From positions 46,056,113 to 46,120,112 of the forward strand of contig NC_089496.1 of the NCBI RefSeq assembly GCF_036850765.1: DNA of 64,000 nucleotides, read 5' to 3'. The notes beneath the pieces are model-generated. The model worked only from the letters and a program-made list of their open reading frames with translations, ran no database searches and was not told the origin of the DNA. Source of the stretch: Saccopteryx bilineata (taxonomy: Eukaryota > Chordata > Mammalia > Chiroptera > Emballonuridae). Shown in pieces: positions 11,850-24,209 of the stretch (the first letter of the stretch is position 1; each line of letters starts with the position of its first letter). The position numbers were made by a program, and so were the translations under genes.

Positions 11850-12325
11850 AAAGATCCGGACACCATGCCTTTGCTTGTATCTGCCTCATAGGTGCCGCGA
11901 TACCAAGAATAACACCAGCTTTTAAAAAGCAATCCAGGAAAACTGTCTCACCTGAGGTCTGACCTTATAAACCACCATTACATAAAAAGGCCAGCCCCCC
12001 CCCCTCCCCCCTAAACTGTAGGAATAGGTAAGATGGATTCTGCAAGTGGCCACATCTTGTGTAGATTACAGTTCAGGAGTCATTTTAGGGGAGAATGAAA
12101 GCTCACGGTTGACTTTGGTTATGTATTGGGAGGGTGGTCGGGGTTACATGACCCACGCCCTGGAGAAGTTTATAGCCCCACTAAGTGGGGGAGCAGGATG
12201 TTTAATAATGCAAAGCAGTTGGTGACCAATGTGCCACATGCATGCTATAAAGAGGAAGCATTATGGAAATTTGGGGGAAGAAAACGTGCTTCCGGGTTTG
12301 GGGACTTGGAGAGACGACCTGCTAG

Positions 12326-12518
12326 CAGGGGTCGTCAAACTTTTTATAAAAACCGCCCACTTTTGCAGTGCTGGTCAACCTGGTCCCTACCGTCCACTAG
12401 TGGGCGTTCCAGCTTTCATGATGGGCCAATCGCTGCGCTGTTTGGTTGCACGGTAGGGACCAGGTTGACCAGCACTGCAAAAGTGGGCGGGTTTTTATAA
12501 AAAGTTTGACGACCCCTG
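12326..12518. mobile_element. 193-bp hairpin (MITE-like) element
   Basis: The two arms, 12326-12392 (67 nt) and 12451-12518 (68 nt), are inverted repeats that differ by a single extra base. They enclose a 58-bp centre. The ends read caggggtcgtcaaac and gtttgacgacccctg, similar to hAT termini. No 8-bp TSD is visible; the flanks share only tag. Confidence 0.85.
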
Positions 12519-12526
12519 TAGGGAAG

Positions 12527-13200
12527 CAGGAAATGAACAGGTCATTGAAGGGGAAAAGCACTCTGGCCTCTTCAGTCGAGGATAATGGTATAAAGAGAGA
12601 GGTGGGGATGCCCTGTTAGTACTATAACAGCTGCTCAAGATAGAAACTCTCGAATAGATGAATCAAATGACAGGTGACAGGTCTGTGTCCAGGGATTGGT
12701 GATAGACTGATCTGTTGAGCTGAGGCCGATCCATGTGAGAGAGACGGGAGGTCCAGTTGGCAGGGCACACTGGGGGCGGGCCAGACGGTGGCGGCTCTGC
12801 AATGCCAGCCTGAGGGAATGGTCATTATCTCTGAGGCTGTAATGAGTCACTGAGGGTTATGCGTAAGGAGGGACACGATGAAATATTATTTTCGGAAGAC
12901 GAATCTGGCAGAGATGTGCAAGAAGCACATATCAGCTAATAACAAGAAAAAAAAAAAAACCAGGCCCACTAAATTAGGAATATTACAAATTCCACTTTGG
13001 GCAGTGTTTCACGTAATTACACGATGAACTTGGCTCTTTTCTGCTGATGGCTACAGAACTCTCGTCCTGACAGCTGCTCACTGTGAAACAGAAGGAAATG
13101 AACGCTGCCCGCCAGTGACCCGGCCATCACTCAGGTAGCATCTCACTTCTGTCATCTCACGGGCTAGAGTGTCTTTCTGTATGTGGCATTCCAGAGATCT
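12527..13200. other. Unique intronic sequence
   Basis: No exon or transposon was recognised. A 14-nt A run lies near 12946. Confidence 0.45.
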
Positions 13201-13204
13201 TCCG

Positions 13205-13300
13205 GTTCATTCATTCATTCATTCATTCATTTAGCAAACATTCAGTCAAACCTACTGGGCACTGGGCACCTTGGCAGTCCCTGGCAGCATAAAAAACATA
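13205..13300 (-). repeat. L2-like tail with (ATTC)n
   Basis: A (CATT)n run at 13205-13231 leads into ttagcaaacattcagtc and actgggcactgggcacc, which resembles a reversed L2 3' end. It lies directly before a SINE insertion. Confidence 0.55.
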
Positions 13301-13330
13301 AACACATCTGACTTCTCAAAGAACTTACAT

Positions 13331-13677
13331 CTGCAGTAGAGCGTCAGCCCGGCCTGTGGAAGTCTTGGGTTTGATTCCCAGCCAGGGCACACAGAAGAAA
13401 CACCTATCTGCTTCTCCACCCTCCCCCCTCTCCTTTCTCTCTATCTCTCTCTTTCTCTCCTGCAGTCAAGGCTCAATTGGAGCCAGGTTGGCCCAGGCGC
13501 TGAGGATGGCTCCATGGCCTCTGCCTCAGGCGCTAGAATGGCTCTGGCACTAACAGAACAACGTCCCAGATAGGCAGAGCATCGCCCCCTGGTGGGCATG
13601 CCGGGTGGATCCCAGTTGGGCGCATGTGGAAATCTGCCTCCTCCCTCTACTTCTCACTTCAGAAAAATACAAAAAGA
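13331..13677 (+). repeat. Older, 5'-truncated Rhin-1-like SINE
   Basis: The first bases of the tRNA head, including most of box A, are missing; the copy starts at ctgcagtagagcgtc. The body is about 10-15% diverged from the other copies. The TSD is aaagaacttacat (13318-13330) and aaagaacttgcat (13678-13690). Confidence 0.88.
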
Positions 13678-14459
13678 AAAGAACTTGCATTTAATTGCTA
13701 TAGATTCTTTTTGTACAGGGCATAGGGAGGTGCAGAAGCCCAGAAGTTATAGCGTATCTAGTACCACTGTGTGCAAACCCCTTTTACCTTGAGCCATGCA
13801 TCTGCCTGTTGGTAAGCACTTACTGGTCTTGCACGTGGTCAGTTACCCTATGACACTGCACATAAGATGTGAGATAGAATGGCAGGTCATGGGCACAGGA
13901 CAGGCTTGCACCTTCTTTTCTGTTAATAAAACTGAACTGCGCCTCGGTAGCCCTGTGTTTCAGTGGGATGGAGACCTGCTTATTTGGCACTTAGAAAGAA
14001 TTCTTTTCCAGAAATTTTAATTTAGAACCCAAACTTTGCTAACCGCATGACTGCCCCCTCCCCCGTGTTCTCCACCATGGCTTCTCCTCAAGCACCGTGT
14101 TGGTTATTAGTATTGGCCACAGCCGTACACTTTGAACTTGGCAAGAGCCCTAACTGATGTTCAGAGATGTTTGTTGGGAGTTGACAGCAGTTTTCAGAGA
14201 GAGAGAGAGGTCAACTGACTTTCCTTGCATTATGTTTAAATTGCTGGTTGCAAGAATTCAATACACAGTTTTATAGATAATTGGTTCAGGCACTTAGCTT
14301 TCTAAGATTGTATAATCAATTGTTAAGAAATGAATTTTGACAGTCTGCAATAAGTTGTTTACAGGTACCATGTTAAACACAGTTAATACCCATCACATTG
14401 CATTATTGCCAGTTATCAGTTAGCCATGCTAATTTTTTTTAGCATACCGCTATTTAATG

Positions 14460-14690
14460 TTTTCCTTAAGCCAGGCACTGTTCTAAATACTTTTTAGCTA
14501 TTAGCACACTAAAATGGTTACAACAATCTTACGGGATATTTTAACACCATGTTTGTTTTATAGAGGAGGAAACTGAGGCACAGAAAGGGGAAACAGCTTA
14601 CGTAAAAGCCCACAGCTAAATAAGTAGCAGAACTGACGTTAAACCCAGGAGTTTTATTGCTAGCGCTCATGCCTGCGTCTGCTACGTCAT
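14460..14690 (-). repeat. MIR-like old SINE, reverse
   Basis: Phrases such as ccaggcactgttctaaatac, gaggaggaaactgaggcac and acccaggagttttat follow the reversed MIR consensus in order. It is clearly diverged, as expected for this age. Confidence 0.75.
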
Positions 14691-14734
14691 CATCACAAGC
14701 ATAGGCAGCAGTACGGGGTCAGGAACGTACAGAG

Positions 14735-15482
14735 CAGGGGTCCCCAAACTACGGCCCGTGGGCCGGCCGCATGCGGCCTCCTGAGGCCATTTATCCAGCC
14801 CCCGCCGCATTTCTGGAAGGGGCACTTCTTTCATTGGTGGTCAGTGAGAGGAGCATAGTTCTCATTGAAATACTGGTCAGTTTGTTGATTTAAATTTACT
14901 TGTTCTGCCCTGGCCGGTTGGCTCAGCGGTAGAGCGTCGGCCTAGTGTGCGGAGGACCCGGGTTCGATTCCCGGCCAGGGCACATAGGAGAAGCGCCCAC
15001 TTGCTTCTCCACCCCTCCGCCGCGCCTTCCTCTCTGTCTCTCTCTTCCCCTCCCGCAGCCAAGGCTCCATTGGAGCAAAGATGGCCCGGGCGCTGGGGAT
15101 GGCTCTGTGGCCTCTGCCCCAGGCGCTAGAGTGGCTCTGGTCGCAACATGGCGACGCCCAGGATGGGCAGAGCATCGCCCCCTGGTGGGCAGAGCATCGC
15201 CCCTGGTGGGCGTGCCGGGTAGATCCCGGTCGGGCGCATGCGGGAGTCTGTCTGACTGTCTCTCCCCATTTCCAGCTTCAAAAAAAAAATACAAAAAAAA
15301 AAAAAAAATTTACTTGTTCTTTATTTTAAATATTGTATTTGTTCCCGTTTTGTTTTTTTACTTTAAAATAAGATATGTGCAGTGTGCATAGGGATTTGTT
15401 CATAGTTTTTTTATAGTCCGGCCCTCCAACGGTCTGAGGGACAGTGAACTGGCCCCCTGTGTAAAAAGTTTGGGGACCCCTG
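14735..15482. mobile_element. Non-autonomous hAT transposon with 8-bp TSD, split by a SINE
   Basis: The termini caggggtccccaaac and gtttggggacccctg are inverted repeats, and the perfect 8-bp TSD gtacagag lies at 14727-14734 and 15483-15490. The inside (ggccgcatgcggcctcctga; tagtccggccctccaac) resembles hAT-Charlie elements of bats and opossum. Without the nested SINE (14907-15305) and its second TSD copy the element is about 334 bp. It carries no transposase. Confidence 0.9.
14907..15305 (+). repeat. Rhin-1-like SINE nested in the hAT element
   Basis: A full-length copy with intact box A and B and an A-rich tail. Its TSD aaatttacttgttct is at 14892-14906 and 15306-15320, inside the hAT element. 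The 60-148 aa ORFs here are frames through the SINE. Confidence 0.93.
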
Positions 15483-15490
15483 GTACAGAG

Positions 15491-15750
15491 GATAGTGGCA
15501 GTAGTGGGGGTCAGTGGCGGTGGTAGTACTAGAAGGAGGAGTGTGGTAGGTGTAGGGTTACAGTAGCATTAGCATGGTAACAGCAGCAGCAGCAACAGTA
15601 GCTGTTGTGGCAGCATCGCTGGGGTCCTGTAGCACTGCAGCGCTGGGAGCAGCAGCAGGGATAGCAGTAGTTGTCGTCCTGGGGTTGGTGGAGCGCGTCG
15701 TTGCAGCATTAGTGGTAGTAGCAGCAGTAGCAGTCATCGCTGTGCTGCCG
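15491..15750 (+). repeat. Degenerate trinucleotide (GYA/GCA/GGT-rich) block
   Basis: About 260 bp is built from imperfect triplets such as gtagtagcagcagtagcag and cagcagcagcaacag, with G recurring every third base. One frame gives an Ala/Val-rich 106-aa ORF (15574-15894) without any domain. It begins right after the TSD of the hAT element. Confidence 0.75.
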
Positions 15751-18700
15751 TCCCTGTCAGAAATGAAGATATTGAGGCTTAAGAGAGGCCTAATAGCTAG
15801 TCAGTGTCAGCACAGGACCCGTGCCCACGCGTACTTGAGTCCTTCGCTAGCGCTCAGGATGAACACAAGAAAAGAGCTGTTTCTGTGGCCCTAGGAGTCG
15901 CAGCGGAGGTGCGGAGGTGCCAACGATAGCATGGCCATTGGTTTGGCGAGACCGCCTCAACTTCTGTGAGGCTTGAATGGTTTTGTTGTGGTTGTTATCC
16001 TTGGTTGAATCTGTCATGTTCAAGCTACCAGTTTGCTGGGGTGTAGCTGCGGAGTGTGAGGGCCGGTCTGTGAAGAGAAGGGAAAAGCTAGTCAACTTAG
16101 TTGTGACTGAACTAACTTGTCAGCTCAGGGAGACAGATCAACCCAGTAGCCTCCTGGAGACACCCCTGGGGTCTGAGCCACTGTCTGTAGGTGACTGAGT
16201 CAGGCCCCTGTGAAACCCTGCCCCCCCACGACCCCCCCCCTCCTGCCCTGCCACTTAGAGCAGTAAAGACTGATTAAACATGTTTACATGTACTTTGAAA
16301 ATGGTTCTTTCAGGAAATGTGTGGTTCTTTAAAGTCATTTTAAAACCTGAGATTTTACTTTAGTTTATTTATATTCTAGCCAAAAAGAGCCCAAAGTTGA
16401 GCACGAAGTCCCATGATATATGGCGTCCTCCAGGAGGATTGTCAGAACTGTTTTATATAGTTTTACTCTATCAATATAGCCTTTCACAGTTCCTAATTAG
16501 TTTTGTTGGTTGACTTACAGAAAAGTGTATTTAAAGTGAGACGTCAGTAATTCCAGCGAGCATTAATGAAAAGCACACACTGTCAGGAGGCCAGCGGAAG
16601 AGCCGTCGGCTCGGCCCCGAGCACCCCTCCTTTCTCCTGGGGCTGTTTCAGTCAACCGCTTCTCTCGCAGGAAAGACTGCCGGAGAAACTTCTGAAGATT
16701 ACTCAGACCATGGACACATGTATTTGTGTGTGAGTGCACACGCACAGGCACACACACAATTTTTTTTTTCTTCCTTAAAACAAGCTTGACAATAAATAAA
16801 GATTAATTGAGTTTGTGGAATATCTACCCAGGATACTTCTGTTAACACATATATGCCACGAAGATTGTATTGGGAGATGCAGCTGAGTTTGGGCAAGTGT
16901 ATACTGTTATCTTGCCAGGTAGAAAGAAAATCCCTCCAAAAGAAAGAGAAGAAGCAATAAAATGTCAATTTACCCAATTTTGACATTTGCTTTTGCCGGA
17001 CATGTACAGTCTGACTTTGGTTATTTATACTTACATGGGATTTCTTAGAATAATGTATTTGAAGAATGCTGTCTCCGACTTTCAATAGCCGGAGCCGATA
17101 GGCAGTATACTTCTGTGGTTCTTACAGTAGATATGTGCCTTCCTGCAGAAATTAGAGATGCATAATTAGACTTTAACAATGTATCACATTTATGCAGAAC
17201 AAACTGTATTCTTTAAGTGAGGGCTTAATTTTCTTTATTTCCTGCAGAGTTTACCCAGTAGAGCACTGGCTGCCAGCATTTCTAGCTAAGTAAGTTTGTT
17301 TCAAACCCATTTCCATTCATTGGTGCTCAGGATGGGTGGAGAGCTCACTTGCATTCAGATAGAGAATACCGAACCGGGAGGGGGGGTCATGTGTCGTCAC
17401 CCCAGCTTGTCTCCGCTCCTGCAGCTCCGGCAGTGGGAACGGTTCAGAATGTAGATACCACGCCACCTTTCAGAGTGCATGACGCGCTCAGGTTTGTGTT
17501 TGTCTGTGGTATGCCACGATTGTTTATTATGTGGGAGAAGCGGAAGGCTTGCCAATCCACATCACTGATGCGAGTTTGGCTAATGACATCAGCAGCAAGC
17601 TAGAATCGAGCTCCTAACCGCATACGAATAGTTTCAGGCTGCTGGTTGTGCCATGATGTCAACTCTGTTGCCCCTCTTCATTAGCTGATGTGCTTTTCAG
17701 GATGGATGCCAAGAGAAAGAATTTGGTTTTGTTTCCTTAACGCACAAAACATGTCTTGAACAATAGAAATACTTCTCTATCAACAGTTTTCCGCCTTTTT
17801 GATTTCCCAACTCTGTTAATTACACCCTCTGAGTCTGTATTTCCAGGTCTTTATTAGAACACAACATTACCTACAGGAGAGTTGATTCCTAAATCAGATT
17901 GGGTTTCCACACACACCTCTCTCTCCTCTCCCTGGCGACTCCGTTGGCATCTGCCAGTGGCAGCAAAGCCAGACCAACTGAATTATTCTGCACCTCTGCG
18001 CATTACTGCAGGTTAAGACAGCAGCCTAACCAGCGCTGAGAGATGTTTACAAGGTCCTATTAATGATACCACCTTGAAGATCCGAAGGAGTGATTCAGAC
18101 CTGCCGAAGGGTTTGCTTTCACCAGTGCTGCCTCTGCGTGTTTGTGTTCATCTGATGGGCAGTCTTGCCACGACTTATGTAGGGCACGTATTATCATTTG
18201 TGGCTGTCTCTTTGTGAATCAGCATTTACCTTGTCGGTAGACTGTTTGGCCATGTGCAACCAAACTATTTATTAAAAAGCATTTCACTCCAAAATGGAAC
18301 ATGGACTTATGAATAAGGTGCTCATTTGGGGGCAGACCCATGTCTAAAGACAAGAAAAAGTGATTAAAAAAAATAATAGATTGTTTTTTGAAAAGAAGAA
18401 AGAAGCAAAACTGACATACGACTAGCTTCCATATTAATACCTCTGTGAGCCTACACAGCCATTTTCTTGGCACAGAAACAAATACAAATGAAATTGTTGC
18501 TGAATATGTAAGAGAGAAATTTAATTAGGTGTAATAATAGTACTCTTCATTTTCAAAGCTCTTTGCAAATGCTAACAAATTAATCTTCCCTAATATTTCC
18601 GAGTAGCAGGAATGTATAGTCTCCCTGTGCTTAGAATAGATGACATACAGGATGCTCACCTCACAGGAAGACCCTTAGAGACCCTGTCTTTGTCCACATC

Positions 18701-19449
18701 TTCCTGCTTCCCCCACATTACACCAAAGCCAACATGGTCACGTGGGGAGCTGTGACACGGCACATGGAACGGCGTAAGATGGACAGAGTTAGAAAGAGAG
18801 ACAAAAGAAATGGATTCTAATACCCATAAATTCAAAGTACATCCTGGTATGTATGCCTGACGATCTCAAGTTCAAGAGGAGAAAAAAATTAAGATGAAAA
18901 GAAACATATGTCCACATAACGTTGTTTAGCGAGGTTTGAAATGGTCTCCCTGGAGCAGGGGAAAGCGTGGATGAGACTATGGAGGGGCTTCCACATTGGC
19001 TGTTCAGCAGTGGAGAGCCCTCAGGCAGGCTCTTAACTGCTCTGCACCCCACTCACCTCGCCTGGGAAATCGTGAGTGTGGGACAAGATCTCTACGGCCC
19101 CTCTTGTCCTCAGAGTCACTGGGCTCCGCTCAAGGCACATGGCGAGTCAGCAGGCACATCCCCATTCTTCAGTTCTTCAGGGGGGTCTCAGCAGAATGTA
19201 CTTTGAGCGGGTACCTCGTTAGCTGCTGACAGGGGGCCGTGGTATAAATCGCCACATGGTATATGGATCTAATTAAATTTAAACTCAATCCTTAATTAAA
19301 GATCTCTCTCTCTCTTATGGTATTATACTAATATCACAAATGCAAATAAGGTACGGGCTTTTCAGCTGGAGAAAGTCTGATAGTTAACATTTTGTAAGTC
19401 TGGGAGAGAGTTCATATCTTTTCCTATATATTGCCACTTTAAACATGTG

Positions 19450-19450
<1 letters not shown>
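15751..19450. other. Unique intronic sequence
   Basis: No exon, RNA gene or strong repeat was recognised in these 3.7 kb. Small features are a C-rich stretch at about 16219-16241, a CA run near 16736-16757 and A/T-rich parts at 18365 and 18520. None of the 60-128 aa ORFs has a recognisable domain. Confidence 0.45.

Positions 19451-19451
<1 letters not shown>

Positions 19452-19487
<36 letters not shown>
19452..19487 (+). repeat. (GT)18 microsatellite
   Basis: An uninterrupted 36-bp GT run with Z-DNA potential. It is a likely polymorphic marker. Confidence 0.97.
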
Positions 19488-19489
<2 letters not shown>

Positions 19490-20059
19490 TTTATCTTATG
19501 AAAATATTTGTGTGTGGAGTAAGGTTAATTTCTTTTAGTTCGAGAATAATCTGTTCAGGAAAATAAGCCAATTACATGTGCCAAGACTTGTGAAATTTTT
19601 GATGATTCCTTGAGTAATTAAATTTTTAAAAATACATAGTATGATTCTGGTTGGTTTTGGAAGCAGAATAATTAATTTTTAGAAATGAATTTGTGACAAA
19701 GATAAAATAGTGTGACCCTACATAAAAGATACTACCTATTATCATTTTTGTGTGTTATAGGTATGCACCCAGTAAGTTGCTCCAGACCGCATGGAGCATT
19801 AGGGGTAATCTAAGTGAGGCCCAGCCACGTGGTCTCAGAGCTGTGAACCCAGCATCACCCGTAGTTGTTTCTCTCCCAGATGTGTCTGAATGCAATCTGT
19901 GGAGCACTGAACACACTTGGGCACTTAATAAAGAAGACATTCTTTTAAAAAGATAAAATAGCATGAAACATGGGAACCTAAACTATAACATTACTGGTTG
20001 AGGGCAAAACTGACCTTATTCTTAAACTTCTTGAGGAAGAAAGTTTGTAGTGAGGAAAA

Positions 20060-20640
20060 AAGTAACCCTGCCAGCCACGTCATTTATATTAAAGCTTTAT
20101 AGATTTCCCTAAATATCCATGCAGAATTGCAATCATGCAATCCAAATTTATTGGTATTTTTTAAACTTGGTTGCCACATTTGGTATAAACTATTATTTTG
20201 ATTGTCAGTGCGGGCTGGTTAACTTAAACACCTCCCATTTCACAGAAAACCTTTAGATAATTTGCAATTATTTTACAAAAACAAATTTTGTATGAATAGA
20301 ATTTTACAGATGTAGATGTCAAAATGATGTGCTCAAATTTTCAGGTCACATAGATGAACTCACTTGTAATGTTGAGAGTTCTCAATACATTGTGTTTGGT
20401 GGTTTAAATTTTCTGGAAAACATCTATTCACTATTTATTTGTTATGGTTGTTGACAAGGACTTGAAATTATATACACATTAAATGCAAATGTCCCATTGA
20501 AACAACTAATGCTACAGAACTTAAAGCAAAATAATGATGTGACATAATGTCAGTGACTGTTTTATTGATAACTGTTTTATATTTCTGTATCACTGTGCAT
20601 CCAGAATTGAGGACCTTCTGTGCCTTGAAACTTCCCTCCT
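20060..20640. promoter_or_regulatory. Unique AT-rich block, possible conserved element
   Basis: There is no recognisable transposon in almost 600 bp. It contains motifs such as gcaattattttac, cattaaatgcaaatg (octamer-like ATGCAAAT) and attgataactg. Its clean, repeat-free nature is the only basis for the call. Confidence 0.22.
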
Positions 20641-21683
20641 AATCAACACAAAAGAAAAAAAAAAGTGGTAATCCTAAGTATACTTTTCTTCCCTTAAACG
20701 AAGTAGTTATCTGTTCTGAACTTCTACTCAACCATTTCCTTTTCTTTTTGAGACTCTCAGATGACCTGGACACAGTATGAAACTGAGACAGTACATTTTT
20801 GTTCGTTCGTCTATTTCCTCCTACAGTTTTAGTGTTCCATTTTGCGTTAGAGCTAAGAGACGTCATAAACCCGTTAGAGATGCTTGGCTGTAATCACTAA
20901 TTAGTATAAATACAGAGTCCCAGAGGATCTTATTTATAAAAGCGTTCACCATAAATGTGGGGCTTGTTTGTGGCCTTCTCAGAGTTTACCCGGAGAAGGC
21001 ACAGGTTGTCAGGGGCTACAAACAGAGTGGGAATTGTAACAGAAAGAGTCCTCACTTTGCTTGTGTGTCTTCATCAACCCGAGCTTCCACACCAGAAATT
21101 CCCTTTTTGGTCCTGTGAGCTTTTCCCGATGATCTCTTCTGCTCTTTAATACAAAAACATACTTGTTCTCACAGCCATGAAAATCCTTGACGTGGAACTC
21201 GGCATCCTTTGTGCTTAGTTGACAGGCGCTCAAGTTCTGAGATGTGTCTGCGTTATATGGACAGATCTGCTCCATGGGGGAGTGCAGTGAGAGCTACTTC
21301 CAAAGGAGGGCTCTTTTCTTTCTAGAATTTGCTTTTCAAGACAGGCTGTTATTTCTTAACAGCTTGGGATGGGGAGAAAATTTTAGTTTTCAGTAATACG
21401 AGAATCTTGGGCTTGTTGCTTTAATATTGTCAAACCTGTGACGTTTCCCGTGCAGTTAAACACCCTCTGCCTCCATTCCTCCATTATCCTACAACGCTTG
21501 AACTTTGAAAAGCTGGTCCTGTTCTAAGGTACCACTTTCCCCCAGAGCCTGGCCGCTCCACAGCACAAGCCTGAAAATATTTATAAGAAGGGCCCTTGAA
21601 TATAGTTTCAGTGGATTCTCAGTATTCCTATAAATTATTCTGCTTTTATTCTGGGGTTTTGGTAATTAATAATGAACTTTTTT

Positions 21684-21790
21684 TAAATTGAATTTACTGG
21701 GGTGGCATTGGTTAATATAATTATATGGGTTTCAGGTGCCCAATTCTACAACACATCTCTGTACTCTGTATTGTGGATAACAGACATTTT
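21684..21790 (-). repeat. L1 3' UTR end, reverse
   Basis: Read in reverse, the wording actggggtggcattggttaa and gggtttcaggtgcccaattc is the typical carnivore/bat-type L1 3' terminus. The sense form of the same end is at about 53930. Confidence 0.8.
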
Positions 21791-22010
21791 TATTAGAAAT
21801 GATTTCCTGAAGTTTTTTCTTATTTATAAGTGAATGATATAATTATTTTACTTGGCAAGGGTAGTATCGAAATACAATTCATAGTGCTAAAGATGTGTCC
21901 TTCAGTGTCCATTCAATGGACATAGAACCATTTTTCTAAATGACTTGCATTTACCCCTAAGTTTACTAATATTTTCTTATGTCATGCATTGTTTTAAAAG
22001 ATTCCAACCA

Positions 22011-22345
22011 GCCTGACTGGTAGTGGTGTAGTGGATAGAGTATCGACCTAGGACACTGAGGACCAAGATTTGAAATTCCAGGTCGCCAGCTTGAGCACAG
22101 GCTCTCCAGTTTGAGTATGGAGTTGCTGGCTTAAGTGTGGGATCATAGACATGATGCCATGGTTGTTAGCTTGAGCCCAACTATTGCTGGCTTGAAGCCC
22201 AAAGTCACTGGCTTGAGCAAAGGGTCACTGACTCTGCCAGAGCCCTCAATCAAGGCCCTTATGAGAAGCAATCAGTGAACAATGAAAGTGACACAGCAAT
22301 GACTTGGTGCTTCTCAACTCTCTCCCTTGGAAAAAAAAATCTTTT
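22011..22345 (+). repeat. Composite tRNA-derived SINE (long type), old copy
   Basis: The head (gcctgactggtagtggtg) is followed by repeated modules of the type gctggcttgagc, then caatcaaggcccttatgaga and gcttctcaactc, ending in an A run. Short repeats attccaac flank it (22001-22008, 22346-22353). It is more diverged than the copy at 39.8 kb. Confidence 0.85.
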
Positions 22346-22359
22346 ATTCCAACAAAACT

Positions 22360-23990
22360 ATAAATAAGATGCTGTTAACATTATAAGAAATTCCACAATG
22401 TTACACACAAGCGAGAGCAGAAAAACAGGGAAGGTCCTGATGAACTTTTAAGAAAATTGACCTAGAAGTTTACGCTTTTTGTCTACCATTAGTCAGTTGG
22501 GTTTTGGATGGCAAATACAACACTTTGCCAAGCTGTAAAATTCATGATGTTTAAGAGAAAGATCAAAACTAAAACGAGAGGGTTTATATGTATAAATATT
22601 AGCTTAGTGCAAATATTCCTTTTGGATGGTCTTGACCGTTTGATTCCAGTGTGTTAAAAGAAAGTCTGAGCTATAATTTATTTGTTTTCTATTTTCAGAG
22701 TATGCTTTTCCACTTTTTAAAACTCTTTGCCAATATTACTTATTGGTAATGCTGCAGTTTTCCTTAGAAATAAATGTTTCTCTCAATGGATAGACTATGA
22801 GATTTTTAAACTTATTTTACATGTTTTAAGAAATAACTGAGGATTTCTTTGATTATTTTTCCTAGTGTCTAGGTGTAAGTGTTGATAGTAACTTCTGTTT
22901 CTATTGTCGATAATTTATTTCTGAGGATAATGAGATTTAGAAGGGTCACGTACACTCTGTTGATGTCACACAAATCATCTTTAGTCACTTCAGTGTCTTA
23001 TCTGACCAAACACAATTTTGCCTTCACATAGTCATTCAAAGATGTGTCTATTATGAAGTTTATAGTCAAATTCTCCACTTATTATAGCCATGAAAAATCT
23101 AAAATATTGGTTATTAAAATAGTGAGAGGGATGAGTTGATTATTTCACTGTTAATTACGTGAGTGATGTTTTCATTATTTTGAATTATAAAATATTTGAA
23201 AGGGTCCCAAAACAGATTTATTATGAATTAGCCTTTGGCTGTTTTATCGGTGGTAGTCACTTGTGTCATGATAGAAACTGTAAAGAGTGGAGACAACTGT
23301 GGATGTGTTTACATTACCCAACTGGTCTCATTTTCTTGAACACAATCTGAGTTTGTTTGTTTTTTTATTAAAGGTCAGGAATATAAGACTGTGTTTACCC
23401 TTTTACAAATCCAGCACTTTAAAAGAAGAGAATTTTTATGCAAGATTATTATTATTATTTTTTTACCAACATTTCATTGAAAGCAACACGAATGCATTTC
23501 AGATGTGCAGTTAAAAATATATTTAACCATGGTTTCTTCCTTTGGTAGTCGACTCTCAACTAGACCAGATGCCACAAAATCACGTTTGCCCTCGCCATGT
23601 CTTTGTGTAGACATTTATATTTGTGTCTCCCGTGGGGCCCTGGCATGAGTCGACAGGGAAGGAGGAAGAAACAAAAACAATAGCAACCAGAAAAAAAGCC
23701 AGTCGGCACGAGCAATCAAAAGGGAGGAAAATATTGGTTAAGACGCGAATGGCTTAAGCAGAAACTGTTTCTCGTAAATTGCACTGGATCTCAAACCTAG
23801 CGGTATTTATGGTGGGCGTGCTCGCAGTAAGGTGCCGCTAGAGAGTAAATAAGGTAAGAGATACAGCATGTTGCCCACTAGGGCCACCACCCTGCTGTAG
23901 GCTCTCTCTCCGCTCAGTGGTGGCAGATTGCTGTGTGCAGGTCCGTTTGAGAATGAACTGGTAGTCCTCACTGACTTTAATCACAGTTTT
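22360..23990. other. Unique AT-rich intronic sequence
   Basis: No exon or transposon was recognised. Short T and ATT runs lie at about 23358 and 23446. Confidence 0.45.
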
Positions 23991-23999
23991 CTTTGGGTG

Positions 24000-24200
24000 G
24001 CACAGCGGGAAAAAGCAAGGACTTTAAAATCAGACTAAGGTGAGTTTAACACCTTCAATGAGTTACTTAGGCCTGGAGCTCCAGTGTTCCAGAGTGTAAA
24101 CTGGAAGTCCTAATACACACTAAATAAAGAAATACATGCGATAATATTTGTAGGTTCATTAGCACATGCCTAGTGCATAATAAGAACGCAAATATTATTA
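24000..24200 (+). repeat. MIR-like old SINE
   Basis: The order gcacagcgggaaaaagcaa, gagttacttaggcctg, ggttcattagcacatgcc and aagaacgcaaatatta follows MIR, with heavy divergence. Confidence 0.55.
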
Positions 24201-24209
24201 GTTGAGCTA

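Noticed and set aside
11369..11932. Overlapping ORFs up to 187 aa on both strands
   Set aside because: They are frames through a Rhin-1-like SINE and recur with the same peptides at 14.9, 42.4 and 62.8 kb.
12201..12500. Coding ORF of 124 aa (12126-12500)
   Set aside because: Its second half is the hairpin element and its first half has no domain; the frame is accidental.
16536..16550. Half CRE motif (acgtcag), also at 8431 and 20859
   Set aside because: Only half sites; such 6-7 bp matches are expected by chance in 64 kb, so autoregulation by CREB5 cannot be argued.
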